Shown here: positions 18,238 to 28,115 of the stretch, in pieces
Layout: each line of letters opens with the position of its first letter
Position numbering within the stretch: position 1 is the stretch's first letter
Source: Saccharicrinis sp963677245
GTDB taxonomy: Bacteria > Bacteroidota > Bacteroidia > Bacteroidales > Marinilabiliaceae
Reading direction: 5' to 3'
DNA: 64,000 nt
NCBI GenBank assembly: GCA_963677245.1
Contig: OY781921.1
Span: 2,790,001 to 2,854,000 of the forward strand
Made by a program: the position numbers and the translations under genes
The notes under the pieces: model-generated
Told to the model about the DNA's origin: nothing
Databases searched by the model: none
The model's input: the letters and a program-made list of their open reading frames with translations, nothing else

Positions 18238-20796
18238 TTAACCACATTTTGAAGAACCACAATCCTGACAGATCAAGCATCCTTCCTGATAAGTAAGTCC
18301 ATCTGATCCACAGTTTTCGCAGCTACCTTTAGAAGCTTTAGTTCCATTTGGAATATACTTTTTCAATGCTCTTTCTACACCATTTTTCCAGGTATTAATA
18401 GACTCGTTATCCAACTGAAGTCCGGAAACCAAATCAACTGCTGCAGGGATGTCCATACCATGGCGCAATACCCCGGAGATAAGTTTCGCATAGTTCCAGA
18501 ATTCTTTGTCAAACTTATGACTAAGACCCTCGATGGTTGTTTTATATCCTCTTTTATTTACAAACTGGAAGTCATATCTCGATACGCCATCAGCATCTCT
18601 GCTTTTAAGAATCACTCCTTTTTGCACTGATTTTGGTAATAAAATACCATCCTCATCATCAGCTAATCCTGTAAATATTTCATACGGACGATCATCCATT
18701 AAACCAACAAAAGCAATCCACTTCTCTTTGTTATTTTGGAAACGAACAACATCTGCTTCCAATACCTCAGGGCGTTTTTTAGAAAATGCAGCTTTTTGTT
18801 CCTCTGCTTCTTTTTTAGTATCGGCAACCAATACACCTGCACGAGAACCATCACGATAAACAGTTACACCTTTACAGCCGCTTTTCCATGCTTCAACATA
18901 AAGCTCACCAACTAATTCTTCAGAAACATCAGCAGGTAGATTGATGGTTACACTAATTGAGTGGTCAACCCATTTCTGAACTCCACCTTGCATTCTTACT
19001 TTATTCAACCAATCCACATCATTAGATGTAGCTTTGTTATATGGTGAAGCCTCAATTAGTTTATCAAGTTCCTCTTGCGTATAATTTTTAGTAGTTGAAT
19101 GCCCATTAACGTCCATCCATGTCACAAATTTATGGTGGAATACAGTGTACTCTTCCCAGCTATCTCCAACTTCATCAACAAAGTCAACACGTGTTTCCGG
19201 ATCATTTGGATTCACTTTTCTTCTTCGTTTATATACTGGCATAAATACCGGCTCGATACCCGAAGTAGTTTGCGTCATTAAACTAGTTGTTCCGGTAGGC
19301 GCAATAGTTAAAAGAGCAATATTTCTACGTCCATACTTCTTCATATCTTCAGCTAATTTAGCATCAGCTGCAAATAATCTTTTAATAAATGGATTGTTAG
19401 CTTCTTTTTGGTAATCGTAAATTGGAAATGCTCCTCGATCCATTGCCATATCAACCGATGAACGGTAGGCAGCAAGCGCTAATGACTTATGAACTTCAAT
19501 TGAAAAATCAGTTGCATTAGCTGTTCCATATCTTAAATTAAGAGCAGCAAGCATATCACCTTCAGCAGTAATGCCAACTCCGGTACGTCTTCCTTCGTTT
19601 GCTTTCTTTTTGATATTTTCCCAAAGGTTTCTTTCAACCAACTTCACCTCATCACCTTCAGGATCTGCTTTAATTTTATCAATAATACCATCAATTTTCT
19701 CTAATTCAAGATCGATGATATCATCCATAATTCGTTGAGCATACCCTACATGCTTTCTGAATAATTCAAAATTAAACTTCGCTTTTGGAGTAAATGGATC
19801 TTCTACGTAAGAGTATAAGTTTACAGCAATAAGTCTACAGCTATCGTAAGGACAAAGAGGTATCTCTCCGCAAGGATTAGTAGAAACAGTTCTGTATCCT
19901 AGATCTGCATATGAATCAGGTACCGACTCTTTGATAATCGTATCCCAAAATAAAATACCTGGCTCAGCAGATTTCCATGCATTATGAACTACTTTTTTCC
20001 ATAAAGCAGAAGCATCGATTTCTTTAGTATGACTTGGATTGTTTGAATAAATAGGATATTGTTGTTGGTAAGGTGTGTTATCAACAACAGAGCGCATAAA
20101 ATCATCATCGATTTTCACAGAAACGTTAGCTCCGGTGATTTTACCTTGTTCTAATTTAGCATCAATAAAAGATTCTGAATCCGGGTGCTTTACAGAAACA
20201 CTTAACATTAAGGCTCCTCTTCTACCATCCTGAGCTACTTCGCGAGTAGAATTTGAGTAACGCTCCATAAAAGGAACAATACCTGTAGAGGTTAATGCTG
20301 AATTTTTAACCGGAGAACCTTTAGGGCGAATGTGAGACAAATCATGGCCAACTCCTCCTCGGCGTTTCATTAACTGAACCTGCTCCTGGTCTATTTTCAT
20401 GATGCCACCATATGAATCGGACTTGCCATCGTTACCAATTACAAAGCAGTTAGATAAAGATGCAATTTGGAAGGCATTACCAATACCTGCCATAGGACCT
20501 CCTTGTGGAACAATGTATTTGAAATCTTTAAATAACTCGTAAAGCTCATCTTCACTTAAAGGATTTGGGTATTTTTTTTCAATACGCGCTACTTCTTTAG
20601 CTAAACGGCGGTGCATTTCATCCGGGTTCTGTTCATATATTACCCCATCTGAATCTTTTAAAGCATATTTATTAACCCATACGCGAGCTGCTAATTCGTC
20701 TCCGTTAAAATATTTCAATGCAGCTTCGTAAGCTTCCTCATTGGTGAAAGTTTTGCTCACTTTTTCTGTTTTTGTTAAGATTTCTGTTGTTGCCAT
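18238..20796 (-). CDS. nrdJ: Adenosylcobalamin-dependent (class II) ribonucleoside-diphosphate reductase
   Basis: The 852-residue enzyme reduces ribonucleotides to deoxyribonucleotides using a B12-derived radical, so it works with or without oxygen. Seen: the N-terminal segment NKYALKDSDGVIYE, the Cys-bearing SNCFVIG, the active-site NPCGEIPLCPYDSCRL (about residue 310), the TAPTG-like IAPTGTTSL, and a C-terminal Cys-rich tail (CENCGSDG...CLICQDCGSSKCG) of the kind that re-reduces the active site. Length is normal. The gene stands alone between gltX and kdtA; its upstream region has a candidate promoter and a repeated TGGACAACTTT element but no recognisable cobalamin riboswitch. Confidence 0.95.
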   Translation of the reverse strand: MATTEILTKTEKVSKTFTNEEAYEAALKYFNGDELAARVWVNKYALKDSDGVIYEQNPDEMHRRLAKEVARIEKKYPNPLSEDELYELFKDFKYIVPQGGPMAGIGNAFQIASLSNCFVIGNDGKSDSYGGIMKIDQEQVQLMKRRGGVGHDLSHIRPKGSPVKNSALTSTGIVPFMERYSNSTREVAQDGRRGALMLSVSVKHPDSESFIDAKLEQGKITGANVSVKIDDDFMRSVVDNTPYQQQYPIYSNNPSHTKEIDASALWKKVVHNAWKSAEPGILFWDTIIKESVPDSYADLGYRTVSTNPCGEIPLCPYDSCRLIAVNLYSYVEDPFTPKAKFNFELFRKHVGYAQRIMDDIIDLELEKIDGIIDKIKADPEGDEVKLVERNLWENIKKKANEGRRTGVGITAEGDMLAALNLRYGTANATDFSIEVHKSLALAAYRSSVDMAMDRGAFPIYDYQKEANNPFIKRLFAADAKLAEDMKKYGRRNIALLTIAPTGTTSLMTQTTSGIEPVFMPVYKRRRKVNPNDPETRVDFVDEVGDSWEEYTVFHHKFVTWMDVNGHSTTKNYTQEELDKLIEASPYNKATSNDVDWLNKVRMQGGVQKWVDHSISVTINLPADVSEELVGELYVEAWKSGCKGVTVYRDGSRAGVLVADTKKEAEEQKAAFSKKRPEVLEADVVRFQNNKEKWIAFVGLMDDRPYEIFTGLADDEDGILLPKSVQKGVILKSRDADGVSRYDFQFVNKRGYKTTIEGLSHKFDKEFWNYAKLISGVLRHGMDIPAAVDLVSGLQLDNESINTWKNGVERALKKYIPNGTKASKGSCENCGSDGLTYQEGCLICQDCGSSKCG

Positions 20797-21224
20797 GATG
20801 CCCTTAAATTTTAAATATCTTGATATGATTAAGTTAAGATTTTGTTTTTGTGTTTTTTGCTGATTGTAAAATTAGAAAAGAGATGCATTTGTGGCAAGAA
20901 ATACTTTTGAACATCGCCCAAAGTTGTCCATTTTAAAATGTTATAAACTTGAATATCAATCATGTGTAATTTTAAAAAACTTCAAAAGTTGTCCAAAAAG
21001 ATTTTTTTATCAACAATCGCAAAAAAATTAAGTCCACGTATTGGAAAGTTTGAAGCTTGGATGTATAGGCAGTTTTTTGAAATAATCAACTGTAAAATAT
21101 GGATATTTTCCACAATTCAGAATGCTTTGTCCAAATAGTAGAATATTAATAAAGTAGGCTCAAATTAAACAGGTACAATTTGTACTTGATTTCTTTTTAT
21201 TAACAATCCTACTTCCAAAGTAAC
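20797..21224 (-). promoter_or_regulatory. nrdJ upstream region with candidate promoter and repeated element
   Basis: On the minus strand TTGC (20897-20894), a 19-bp gap and TAATTTTA (20874-20867) resemble a Bacteroidota promoter. Upstream of it AAAGTTGTCCA (plus-strand reading) occurs twice, at 20920-20930 and 20984-20994, and a shorter CTTTGTCCA near 21125. These may be operator sites for a regulator of the reductase. No cobalamin riboswitch-like B12 box was found and the rest is plain AT-rich DNA. Confidence 0.45.
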
Positions 21225-22451
21225 CTACTTAAACAATTCTTTAGTGATCTGCTCTGTAGCACCTCTCATTTTATCCACATAATTAACCGCTGCTTCTGAT
21301 GCTTTCTTTAATTCTTGATCATTCAATAACAGCTTATTTGCAATAGCAGTAAATTCATCCTGATTTGCTGCACAGAATCCTGCATTTAACTCAATTAAAT
21401 CGCAAGCTTCCTGATACTTTTCGTAATTAGGTCCTATAATAACCGGAAGGCCAAAAGTCGAGGCTTCAATAGTATTATGAATACCACTTCCAAATCCGCC
21501 TCCGATATACGCCAAATCTCCATATTGATACATGGAAGAAAGCATTCCCATTGTATTTATAATAAGTACGCGAACATCACTAAGATCTATATTCTCCACA
21601 TCGGTGTATCTCGCGCATTTAAAGTCAGCAAACAATTGCTCAATTTCTGAAATATGGTTATCATGAATTTCATGAGGAGCCAATAGCAGTTTCACCTTTT
21701 TGTTTTCTTTTAAATAAGCAGCCAATAATTCCTCCCCCTTTGGCCAGGTACTACCGCCAACCATCACTTTTGCATTTTGAGCAAATTGCTGCACAAGCGG
21801 GAACGATTTGGTCTGTTGCGAAATTTCATAAACTCTGTCGAAACGAGTATCTCCTGCTATAACGTAGTTCTTTACATTTATACCATCTAACAACAGAGCA
21901 GACTTTTCATCTTGCACATACAAACAAGTAAAAAATGAAAGCATTTTTTTATACCATCCTCCGTACCATTTAAAAAAGGCATGTTGAGGCCGAAAGATAG
22001 CAGAGATGATATAGGTATTGATTCCTTTTTTATGAAGTGCTTTCAGATAATGATACCAAAACTCATATTTTACAAAAATAACCTGCCCAGGATTAATGGC
22101 TTCGATAAACTTGCGCACATTGGACGGTCTGTCCGAAGGCAAATACAACACTTCGTCAGCGAGTTCATAATTCTTTTGCACTTCATATCCTGAGGGCGAA
22201 AAGAAAGTTAACACAACCTTTTGCGCAGGCTTATTCTTTTTTATGGATTCAATAACCGGACGTCCTTGCTCAAACTCACCTAGTGAAGCACAATGAACCC
22301 AAATAGGTTTGTCATCAAACCTCAAGTCTTTTAATTTACGAAGTGCATCCTGTCTCCCGTTTTTAAGCAGTTTAGCTTTGCTATTAAATAAGGAGAAAAC
22401 ACGAATTAAAAAACTAAATGAAATAATACCAATATTATATAATAAAGTCAT
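21225..22451 (-). CDS. kdtA: 3-deoxy-D-manno-octulosonic acid (Kdo) transferase
   Basis: The 408-residue membrane-anchored glycosyltransferase (GT30) adds Kdo from CMP-Kdo to lipid A precursor at the cytoplasmic face of the inner membrane. Seen: an N-terminal membrane anchor (NIGIISFSFLIRVFSLF), the highly conserved ASLGEFEQGRP carrying the catalytic Glu, VGGSTWPKGEE, LLAPHEIH, and IGGGFGSGIHNTIEAS. Length is normal. It starts 51 bp after the stop of the DUF4268 gene and may share its transcript. Confidence 0.94.
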   Translation of the reverse strand: MTLLYNIGIISFSFLIRVFSLFNSKAKLLKNGRQDALRKLKDLRFDDKPIWVHCASLGEFEQGRPVIESIKKNKPAQKVVLTFFSPSGYEVQKNYELADEVLYLPSDRPSNVRKFIEAINPGQVIFVKYEFWYHYLKALHKKGINTYIISAIFRPQHAFFKWYGGWYKKMLSFFTCLYVQDEKSALLLDGINVKNYVIAGDTRFDRVYEISQQTKSFPLVQQFAQNAKVMVGGSTWPKGEELLAAYLKENKKVKLLLAPHEIHDNHISEIEQLFADFKCARYTDVENIDLSDVRVLIINTMGMLSSMYQYGDLAYIGGGFGSGIHNTIEASTFGLPVIIGPNYEKYQEACDLIELNAGFCAANQDEFTAIANKLLLNDQELKKASEAAVNYVDKMRGATEQITKELFK

Positions 22452-22502
22452 GCCTAAAGGAATGTGTAAAAAATTAAGGTGATAAATTAATTGCGGTTGT
22501 TA

Positions 22503-22970
22503 TTACTGCCCCAGTTCATCATATTTAAGAAAATCCTGAACTTCAAGGAAAGCCTTTTCCATGCGAAGCATTTTATCAATCATAAACTTGAAAATTGCGG
22601 GCCACTGTTCAGGTACCAAAAAATCTCCGTCCATTTCCTGATAAACCCGACAAACCGGTTCGAAGTTTTCTTTCTCGTAAGCAAAATCCCAAATCAGGGG
22701 CTCACCAAATTCCGATTCAAATATTTTTTTAGCAGCTTCCAGTTTTTCATACAAAGTCAGCCTTTTAGTTTCGTCTCTATGATTAATTTCCAAGGCTACA
22801 ATTATCTTCTTTCGGCCAACATCAAATCTAAGATCAACTCCTTTTACATCGGTGCGATCGCCAATCCATACTTTGGCTCTACCTCTTTGTCCCGGCAATT
22901 TTCTGGTTTTATTTCCCAGCTTACGCCAAAACTCTAACCTCAGCTCTTTTTCTTGTTCCTTAGAATACAT
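22503..22970 (-). CDS. DUF4268 family protein
   Basis: A soluble 155-residue protein with the family hallmarks: an N-terminal E-F-W-R-K-L-G segment, the charged stretch ALEINHRDETKRL and a C-terminal helix. DUF4268 domains occur alone, as here, or attached to restriction-related proteins, and have a nuclease-like look, but function is unproven. Its ATG overlaps the stop of the preceding small membrane protein (TAATG), so the two are translationally coupled. No catalytic claim is possible from sequence alone. Confidence 0.85.
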   Translation of the reverse strand: MYSKEQEKELRLEFWRKLGNKTRKLPGQRGRAKVWIGDRTDVKGVDLRFDVGRKKIIVALEINHRDETKRLTLYEKLEAAKKIFESEFGEPLIWDFAYEKENFEPVCRVYQEMDGDFLVPEQWPAIFKFMIDKMLRMEKAFLEVQDFLKYDELGQ

Positions 22971-23143
22971 TATTCTTTGTTTTTTGCGTTTTTGCCGGAA
23001 ATATAAAGTAAAACCAATAAGGTTAAGCTACCTATACCTATTAAACTACCGCCATAAATTTCTGCATTTTTAGAAGACCCATGAATCATTCCAAACCCTA
23101 AGACTATTAAAATAGCAGCTATTATACCCAAGTATTTTTTCAT
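22970..23143 (-). CDS. Small two-span membrane protein (57 residues)
   Basis: The frame reads MKKYLGIIAAILIVLGFGMI, a short polar loop (HGSSKNAEIYGG), a second hydrophobic span (SLIGIGSLTLLVLLYIS) and a lysine-rich tail GKNAKNKE. Two helices with a positive end predict a hairpin inner-membrane protein. Its TAA overlaps the ATG of the DUF4268 gene by two bases, which supports it as a real gene. Function unknown. Confidence 0.65.
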   Translation of the reverse strand: MKKYLGIIAAILIVLGFGMIHGSSKNAEIYGGSLIGIGSLTLLVLLYISGKNAKNKE

Positions 23144-23160
23144 CTATATTGCGTCAAATT

Positions 23161-23192
23161 AAAGCCCGAAAGAAATATGTTCTTTCGGGCTT
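23161..23192. terminator. Terminator after the porin gene
   Basis: A perfect 13-bp stem (23162-23174 with 23180-23192; AAGCCCGAAAGAA) with a 5-base loop lies 26 bp beyond the porin stop on the minus strand. Confidence 0.8.
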
Positions 23193-23217
23193 CAAATTTA
23201 TAGCTTTTATCCTCTTT

Positions 23218-24459
23218 TTAAAAATTGTATCTACAACCTAACGTCAGTCTGTAGTTCGTATATTCTTTTGTGTCGACTGGTTTAGATTTTTCATCATAAC
23301 CTGATCCATATGCAGCAGTGGTTCTCATTAATTCTAATCCAATTGTGGTTTTGCCAGATATCCACTTAACTCTGGGAGCAATTGCATATATATAGCCAAT
23401 ATCCGCACTTCTTGTGAAAGCAGGAGTTGTTACGGCAGAATTTTCACTTGTTCCAAGATTGCTTGTAATACCAGCAAATACACCACACTTCATTTTCTTC
23501 CCATTAGTATGTATATCTGTCCAATATGAACTTACTCTTATTGGAGTAAATTCCGGATTATCAGCAGTACTGCTTGCTTTCTCTGCTAATCCACCGATCA
23601 TAACCATATTGGTAAGATTGCCTCCATATACCGCTTCTGCTTTTAATGTTATTGCTGACAGCGTATAACGTAATGATAAGTTTCCCTGAAAACTATTTAC
23701 TGTGTTTTCACAAATGACACCATTACCATCAACACTCACTGGCAATTGGTTTTTAACACCTACGGTAGCAGCCATAAAGAAATCTTTAGGAGAACCATAT
23801 TTAAACTGCAGGTTTAATTCAGGCATATCTCCCATCTCAACTTGAGATTCGCCTCCTTTGTTTTGAAAATCACCTTGTGATAAAGCAATTAAGGCAATAG
23901 ATAATTTATCCGCGGCTTTATATGTATATCTTAACTGAGGCGCACGAGAAAGAGGGTGAATAGGAGCTCCAACCACAAAATTAACGGTAGCTGGATAATT
24001 TTCAGGCACAAAAAATGGATGCCATGTTTTTCCGGCGATCAAAGAGGCACTTTGCCACTGCAATTTCAAAAAAGCATGTCTTAATCGAACAACCCGATCT
24101 GCACCGTTTCCGGACACTCCGGCAAAGTCGCTTTCTATTTTAGCTGATGTAGTAGCTCCAAAAGCATCCGGTCCCGAAATAACAAACCCCAAACGAGTAA
24201 TAGAAGCTCCTATGTCAAAACTAGATCTGTCGTTTTTGTCATTTAAGTTAGCATCGTTATCTCTGTTTTTAGGATAAAGGTACACATGTCCATATCTGGA
24301 AGTCACGCTTTGACGCGTATCAACAAATGCATCCACACCAATAAAACCATAAGGTTTAACTGATATTTTTTTCTCTGCATCCTGAGCAAAAGTCTTAATG
24401 CATAATAAGGTTAGAATAGCTAGTAAAAAATGTTTCATTTGCTTAAAGTTTACTTTCAT
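23218..24459 (-). CDS. Outer membrane porin-like beta-barrel protein
   Basis: This 413-residue protein has a signal peptide (MKHFLLAILTLLCIKTFAQ) and then strands of alternating residues ending with LTLGCRYNF, a terminal aromatic as expected for an outer membrane barrel. Motifs such as VKPYGFIGVDAFVDTRQ and SLIAGKTWHPFFVPE are typical of Bacteroidota porins of the DcaP/oprO-like type. A second ATG at 24438 starts the signal peptide more tightly and could be the true start. Surrounded by a terminator downstream and a 400-bp AT-rich leader region, it is a single-gene unit. The substrate is unknown. Confidence 0.75.
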   Translation of the reverse strand: MKVNFKQMKHFLLAILTLLCIKTFAQDAEKKISVKPYGFIGVDAFVDTRQSVTSRYGHVYLYPKNRDNDANLNDKNDRSSFDIGASITRLGFVISGPDAFGATTSAKIESDFAGVSGNGADRVVRLRHAFLKLQWQSASLIAGKTWHPFFVPENYPATVNFVVGAPIHPLSRAPQLRYTYKAADKLSIALIALSQGDFQNKGGESQVEMGDMPELNLQFKYGSPKDFFMAATVGVKNQLPVSVDGNGVICENTVNSFQGNLSLRYTLSAITLKAEAVYGGNLTNMVMIGGLAEKASSTADNPEFTPIRVSSYWTDIHTNGKKMKCGVFAGITSNLGTSENSAVTTPAFTRSADIGYIYAIAPRVKWISGKTTIGLELMRTTAAYGSGYDEKSKPVDTKEYTNYRLTLGCRYNF

Positions 24460-24867
24460 TGATTAGATAAAATTCACATGTCTTTTTTGAGCTTGCTCAT
24501 AAGTTTTATATTAAAACACATGTTTGTTTCATCTTAAAATGATTAATAGTTTTTAATATAGTAGGAAGTATTTTTAAAATTGCATTTTGTAAATAACTAT
24601 AAGATAACACATTCAACACACCTTAAGTGTAGTGAAGTTATTAAATAATTTAAAAATAGCCGCAAATATAATACTTAAACTAAAGCTTCTCGCCATCTTG
24701 CAATTCAATTTTACCTGCTAAGCTCACATGTTTCTTATGCTTTTTACAAAATAAGTAATGGATTGCACAATTATTTTATAGATTAGTAGCTGATTACACA
24801 GCATCATCCACCTATGATTTTTTATTGAATTAATACTGGATGATACTTTTTAAAACTTGTGAACAAA
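24460..24867. other. AT-rich divergent intergenic region
   Basis: About 400 bp lie between the divergent porin and cytochrome c synthase genes. It must hold promoters for both, but I see no convincing -33/-7 pair, hairpin or small gene in it. Confidence 0.4.
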
Positions 24868-27800
24868 ATGAAAAAGATACTTTCCTTTCTATCTGCTCCA
24901 TATTTAATGGGTACATTGTTTATAATACTGGCAGCGTCAATGGGAATTGCCACATTTGTTGAAAATGATTTTGGAACTAATGCAGCAAAAGCATTGTACT
25001 ATAATACATGGTGGTTTGAAGGCATATTTGTTTTGCTTGCGATTAACATGTTCCTGAATTTTACCAAACCCTATTTGTGGAAAAAAGGAAAACTCGCCAT
25101 TCTTTTATTTCATCTATCGTTCTTTATTATTGTAATAGGTGCTGCTTTAACCAGGTATATTGGTTACGAGGGAATGATGCATATCCGTGAAGGAGAGGCA
25201 ACCAATCAGTTTTTATCATTAAAAACCTATATCGCCGGATCAATTCAGAGTGAAAATGATACTATCAAATTTGCCGAAGATGTTTTACTTTCGGAAAAAA
25301 GCAAGGATTATTTCTCAAAGAAGTTTTCACTTAAAGGACATTCTGTTGAATTGAAAAGCGTGGATTACATTGCCAATACAAATTGGATTGCAGAAGAAGG
25401 AGAAGGAGGTAAACCATTAATCAGAATAGTTGTTTCTTCAGGATCTGGAAGGCAAAATGTAGATTTATTCCTGGGCGAAAAAATTATAGTCGGTAATTAT
25501 TCCATCGGATTCGGCGTTGCAGATTCTTGCGATTTTTTAATTTCACAAGGTGACGAAGAGTTGTTATTCACATCAAAACACGATGTTTATATAACAGATA
25601 TGGGAACTCAGGAAAAAAGCTTAGTTGATTTAACAAAACCCACATCCTTTTATTCAAGAGTTTTATATGGTACAGAAGGCTTTTTTATGGTACAAACCAA
25701 TTATATTGAAAGTGCCATATTAAAACCGGTGCCTGCAACAAATGAAGAACAGGGTTCCGGAATGGAATCAATAATATTGAAAGTAAAAGTAGATGACCTG
25801 CAAAAACAAGTTGTACTTCAAGGCAGACCTGATATGCTTGGTGAAGCATCCGAGATTGCTGTAGGAAATGTAAATATTAGATTAAGCTATGGTGCCAAGC
25901 TCTTAAAAACACCATTCTCTATACATCTAAATGATTTTCAGCTGGAACGGTATCCGGGTTCCGAAAGTCCTTCTTCTTTTGCCAGTGAAGTTACCTTGAT
26001 TGATTCCCGTTCTAACGTAAAAAAAGATTTTAGAATATTTATGAATAATATTTTAAACTACGATGGCTATCGTTTTTATCAATCCTCATACGACATGGAT
26101 GAGAAAGGAACTGTCTTATCTGTGAACAATGATTTTTGGGGAACATTAATTACTTATATCGGATATTTTTTATTGGCTTTATCAATGATTATGTCGCTTG
26201 GTGCATCAAAAAGTCGTTTCAGATACTTGACAAATCTTGTATCTGATTTAAATAAGAAAAAGAAGCTATTACTATTGGCAGGATTGCTGATTGCCGTAGC
26301 CTCCGCTCAGGCTCAGGATATAGATGCCTACATTAATGTTTCTAAAGAACAGGCAAAAGAATTTGGAGAACTTTGGGTTCAGGATAATGCAGGAAGAACA
26401 AAACCCATGAATTCCTTAAATGGTGAAATTTTAAGGAAGTTGGTCAAACATAATTCTTTTAAAGGATATTCTGAAGACAGAATTGTATTAAGCGTTTTGA
26501 GCAACTCAGAGGCCTGGAAACACGTGCCATTGATTACAGTAAAAAAAGGACCTGTAAGGGATATCGTTGGCAATTCAACTAAAAAAGCTTCCTTCTCCGA
26601 CTTTTTTGGTGCTTCAGGAAATTATAAGTTGCACGAACTGGTTGAAAAAGCATATAGAACAAAACCTGCTTACCGAAGTAAGCTTCAAAATGATATTATT
26701 AAAATTGATGAGCAAGTGAATGTTTTTTACCTGCTTCATTCTGGTCAGTTGTTAAAAATATTTCCAATACCTGCTGATGATCAATTGCCATGGTTGCTTC
26801 CGGGAACGTCCAACATTAATTTACAAGAAGGCGATAGCTTGTTTGTACGAAACGTATTTTCACTTTATCTGCAAGCCTTAAAAAAGGGAAATGCAGAAGA
26901 AGCTAAAACTTACGTAGATGCCATTCGCAGATACCAAAACAAATTTGCAGCTGAAATATTACCATCAGAAAAAGCAAAACAACTTGAAATATTCTACAAT
27001 GGTTCAAACATCTTTTTGTTTATCGCACCCATTTTATTTGTCCTGGGATTTATTTTTCTGATTATTCAGTTTGTCTTTTTATTTATCCCTAAAAAATCGC
27101 CGATAAAGCTAAATATAGTTGGAAATATCTTTTTCATCCTGATGTTCCTGGTTTATACCGGAGGAATGGCATTAAGGTGGTACGTTTCAGGCCATGCACC
27201 CTGGAGTGACGGATATGAATCTATGCTACTCATTGGCTGGGCGCTTTTATTGGCTGGATTAATATTTAGCAAAAAGTCCGCTATTGTATTATCAATAGCT
27301 GCAATAGAATCCGGGATTGTATTATTGGTAGCTCACCTGAGTTGGATGAATCCGGAAATTACCAATTTGGTTCCCGTGTTAAAATCTTATTGGTTAACCA
27401 TTCATGTGGCCGTAATTGTATCGAGTTATGGATTTTTAGGTTTGGGCGCATTGGCCGGTTTCTTTAATTTGATATTAATTGGTTTAAAAAAGAAAACTGA
27501 AGAGGAAAAATTGGATACAACCATTATTGAATTAAGTTCCATTATTGAAATGGGATTAACAATTGGCTTATACATGATGACCGTAGGTGCATTTTTAGGC
27601 GGTGTATGGGCCAATGAATCCTGGGGGAGATATTGGGGATGGGATCCTAAAGAAACCTGGTCGATGGTAACCATTTTAATTTATGCTTTTATCCTTCATA
27701 TGCGCTTCATTCCAGGCCTTAAAAGCGTGGTGGTGTTTAACGTGGTGGCAGTTATTGGTTTCTTTTCGGTAATTATGACCTATTTTGGAGTGAATTATTA

Positions 27801-27939
27801 CCTGGCCGGTATGCACTCTTATGCCAAAGGAGATCCGGTGCCTGTGCCTGATTTTGTGTACTATACTGTGTTGACTGTTTTGGTAGTAAGCGTATATGCT
27901 GTAATCAATGCAATGAAAGTTAAGAAGTTTCATGAATAG
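24868..27939 (+). CDS. ccsBA: Fused cytochrome c biogenesis protein CcsB-CcsA (System II haem lyase)
   Basis: About 1023 residues join a ResB/CcsB half (N-terminal membrane spans including APYLMGTLFIILAASMGIATF and IYETKG-like VENDFG, then a periplasmic domain) to a CcsA half with many spans. The haem-handling WWD-type motif is visible as WGRYWGWDPKETWS near the C-terminus, with the flanking His in HVAVIVSSYGFL. A hydrophobic segment ending ASAQAQ about residue 470 looks like an internal signal or span where the two halves meet. The protein exports haem and attaches it to apocytochrome c at CXXCH. I prefer the ATG at 24868 to a GTG nine bases upstream. No cytochrome c gene is adjacent. Confidence 0.9.
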   Translation: MKKILSFLSAPYLMGTLFIILAASMGIATFVENDFGTNAAKALYYNTWWFEGIFVLLAINMFLNFTKPYLWKKGKLAILLFHLSFFIIVIGAALTRYIGYEGMMHIREGEATNQFLSLKTYIAGSIQSENDTIKFAEDVLLSEKSKDYFSKKFSLKGHSVELKSVDYIANTNWIAEEGEGGKPLIRIVVSSGSGRQNVDLFLGEKIIVGNYSIGFGVADSCDFLISQGDEELLFTSKHDVYITDMGTQEKSLVDLTKPTSFYSRVLYGTEGFFMVQTNYIESAILKPVPATNEEQGSGMESIILKVKVDDLQKQVVLQGRPDMLGEASEIAVGNVNIRLSYGAKLLKTPFSIHLNDFQLERYPGSESPSSFASEVTLIDSRSNVKKDFRIFMNNILNYDGYRFYQSSYDMDEKGTVLSVNNDFWGTLITYIGYFLLALSMIMSLGASKSRFRYLTNLVSDLNKKKKLLLLAGLLIAVASAQAQDIDAYINVSKEQAKEFGELWVQDNAGRTKPMNSLNGEILRKLVKHNSFKGYSEDRIVLSVLSNSEAWKHVPLITVKKGPVRDIVGNSTKKASFSDFFGASGNYKLHELVEKAYRTKPAYRSKLQNDIIKIDEQVNVFYLLHSGQLLKIFPIPADDQLPWLLPGTSNINLQEGDSLFVRNVFSLYLQALKKGNAEEAKTYVDAIRRYQNKFAAEILPSEKAKQLEIFYNGSNIFLFIAPILFVLGFIFLIIQFVFLFIPKKSPIKLNIVGNIFFILMFLVYTGGMALRWYVSGHAPWSDGYESMLLIGWALLLAGLIFSKKSAIVLSIAAIESGIVLLVAHLSWMNPEITNLVPVLKSYWLTIHVAVIVSSYGFLGLGALAGFFNLILIGLKKKTEEEKLDTTIIELSSIIEMGLTIGLYMMTVGAFLGGVWANESWGRYWGWDPKETWSMVTILIYAFILHMRFIPGLKSVVVFNVVAVIGFFSVIMTYFGVNYYLAGMHSYAKGDPVPVPDFVYYTVLTVLVVSVYAVINAMKVKKFHE

Positions 27940-28115
27940 AAATTCCAAATTTGGTACTCTATTGTTTAATACGTGTTTATAAGTAAAGCCCTTTTTCGTT
28001 CTTCTCCATCTATTATATGTGTATTTTTGAAAAATAGGGGATAATGTGTTCGATTGATGTCATTTAGACAAAATCGAAAGATTGAAATTCATTAAACACG
28101 AATTAAGAAAATTAA

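Noticed and set aside
17937..18260. Minus-strand open frame of 107 codons between nrdJ and gltX
   Set aside because: It lies mostly in the MITE-like repeat, overlaps both genes and has no homology that I recognise.
20797..21224. Cobalamin riboswitch upstream of the B12-dependent reductase
   Set aside because: I found no B12-box-like sequence or matching multi-stem layout in this AT-rich stretch.
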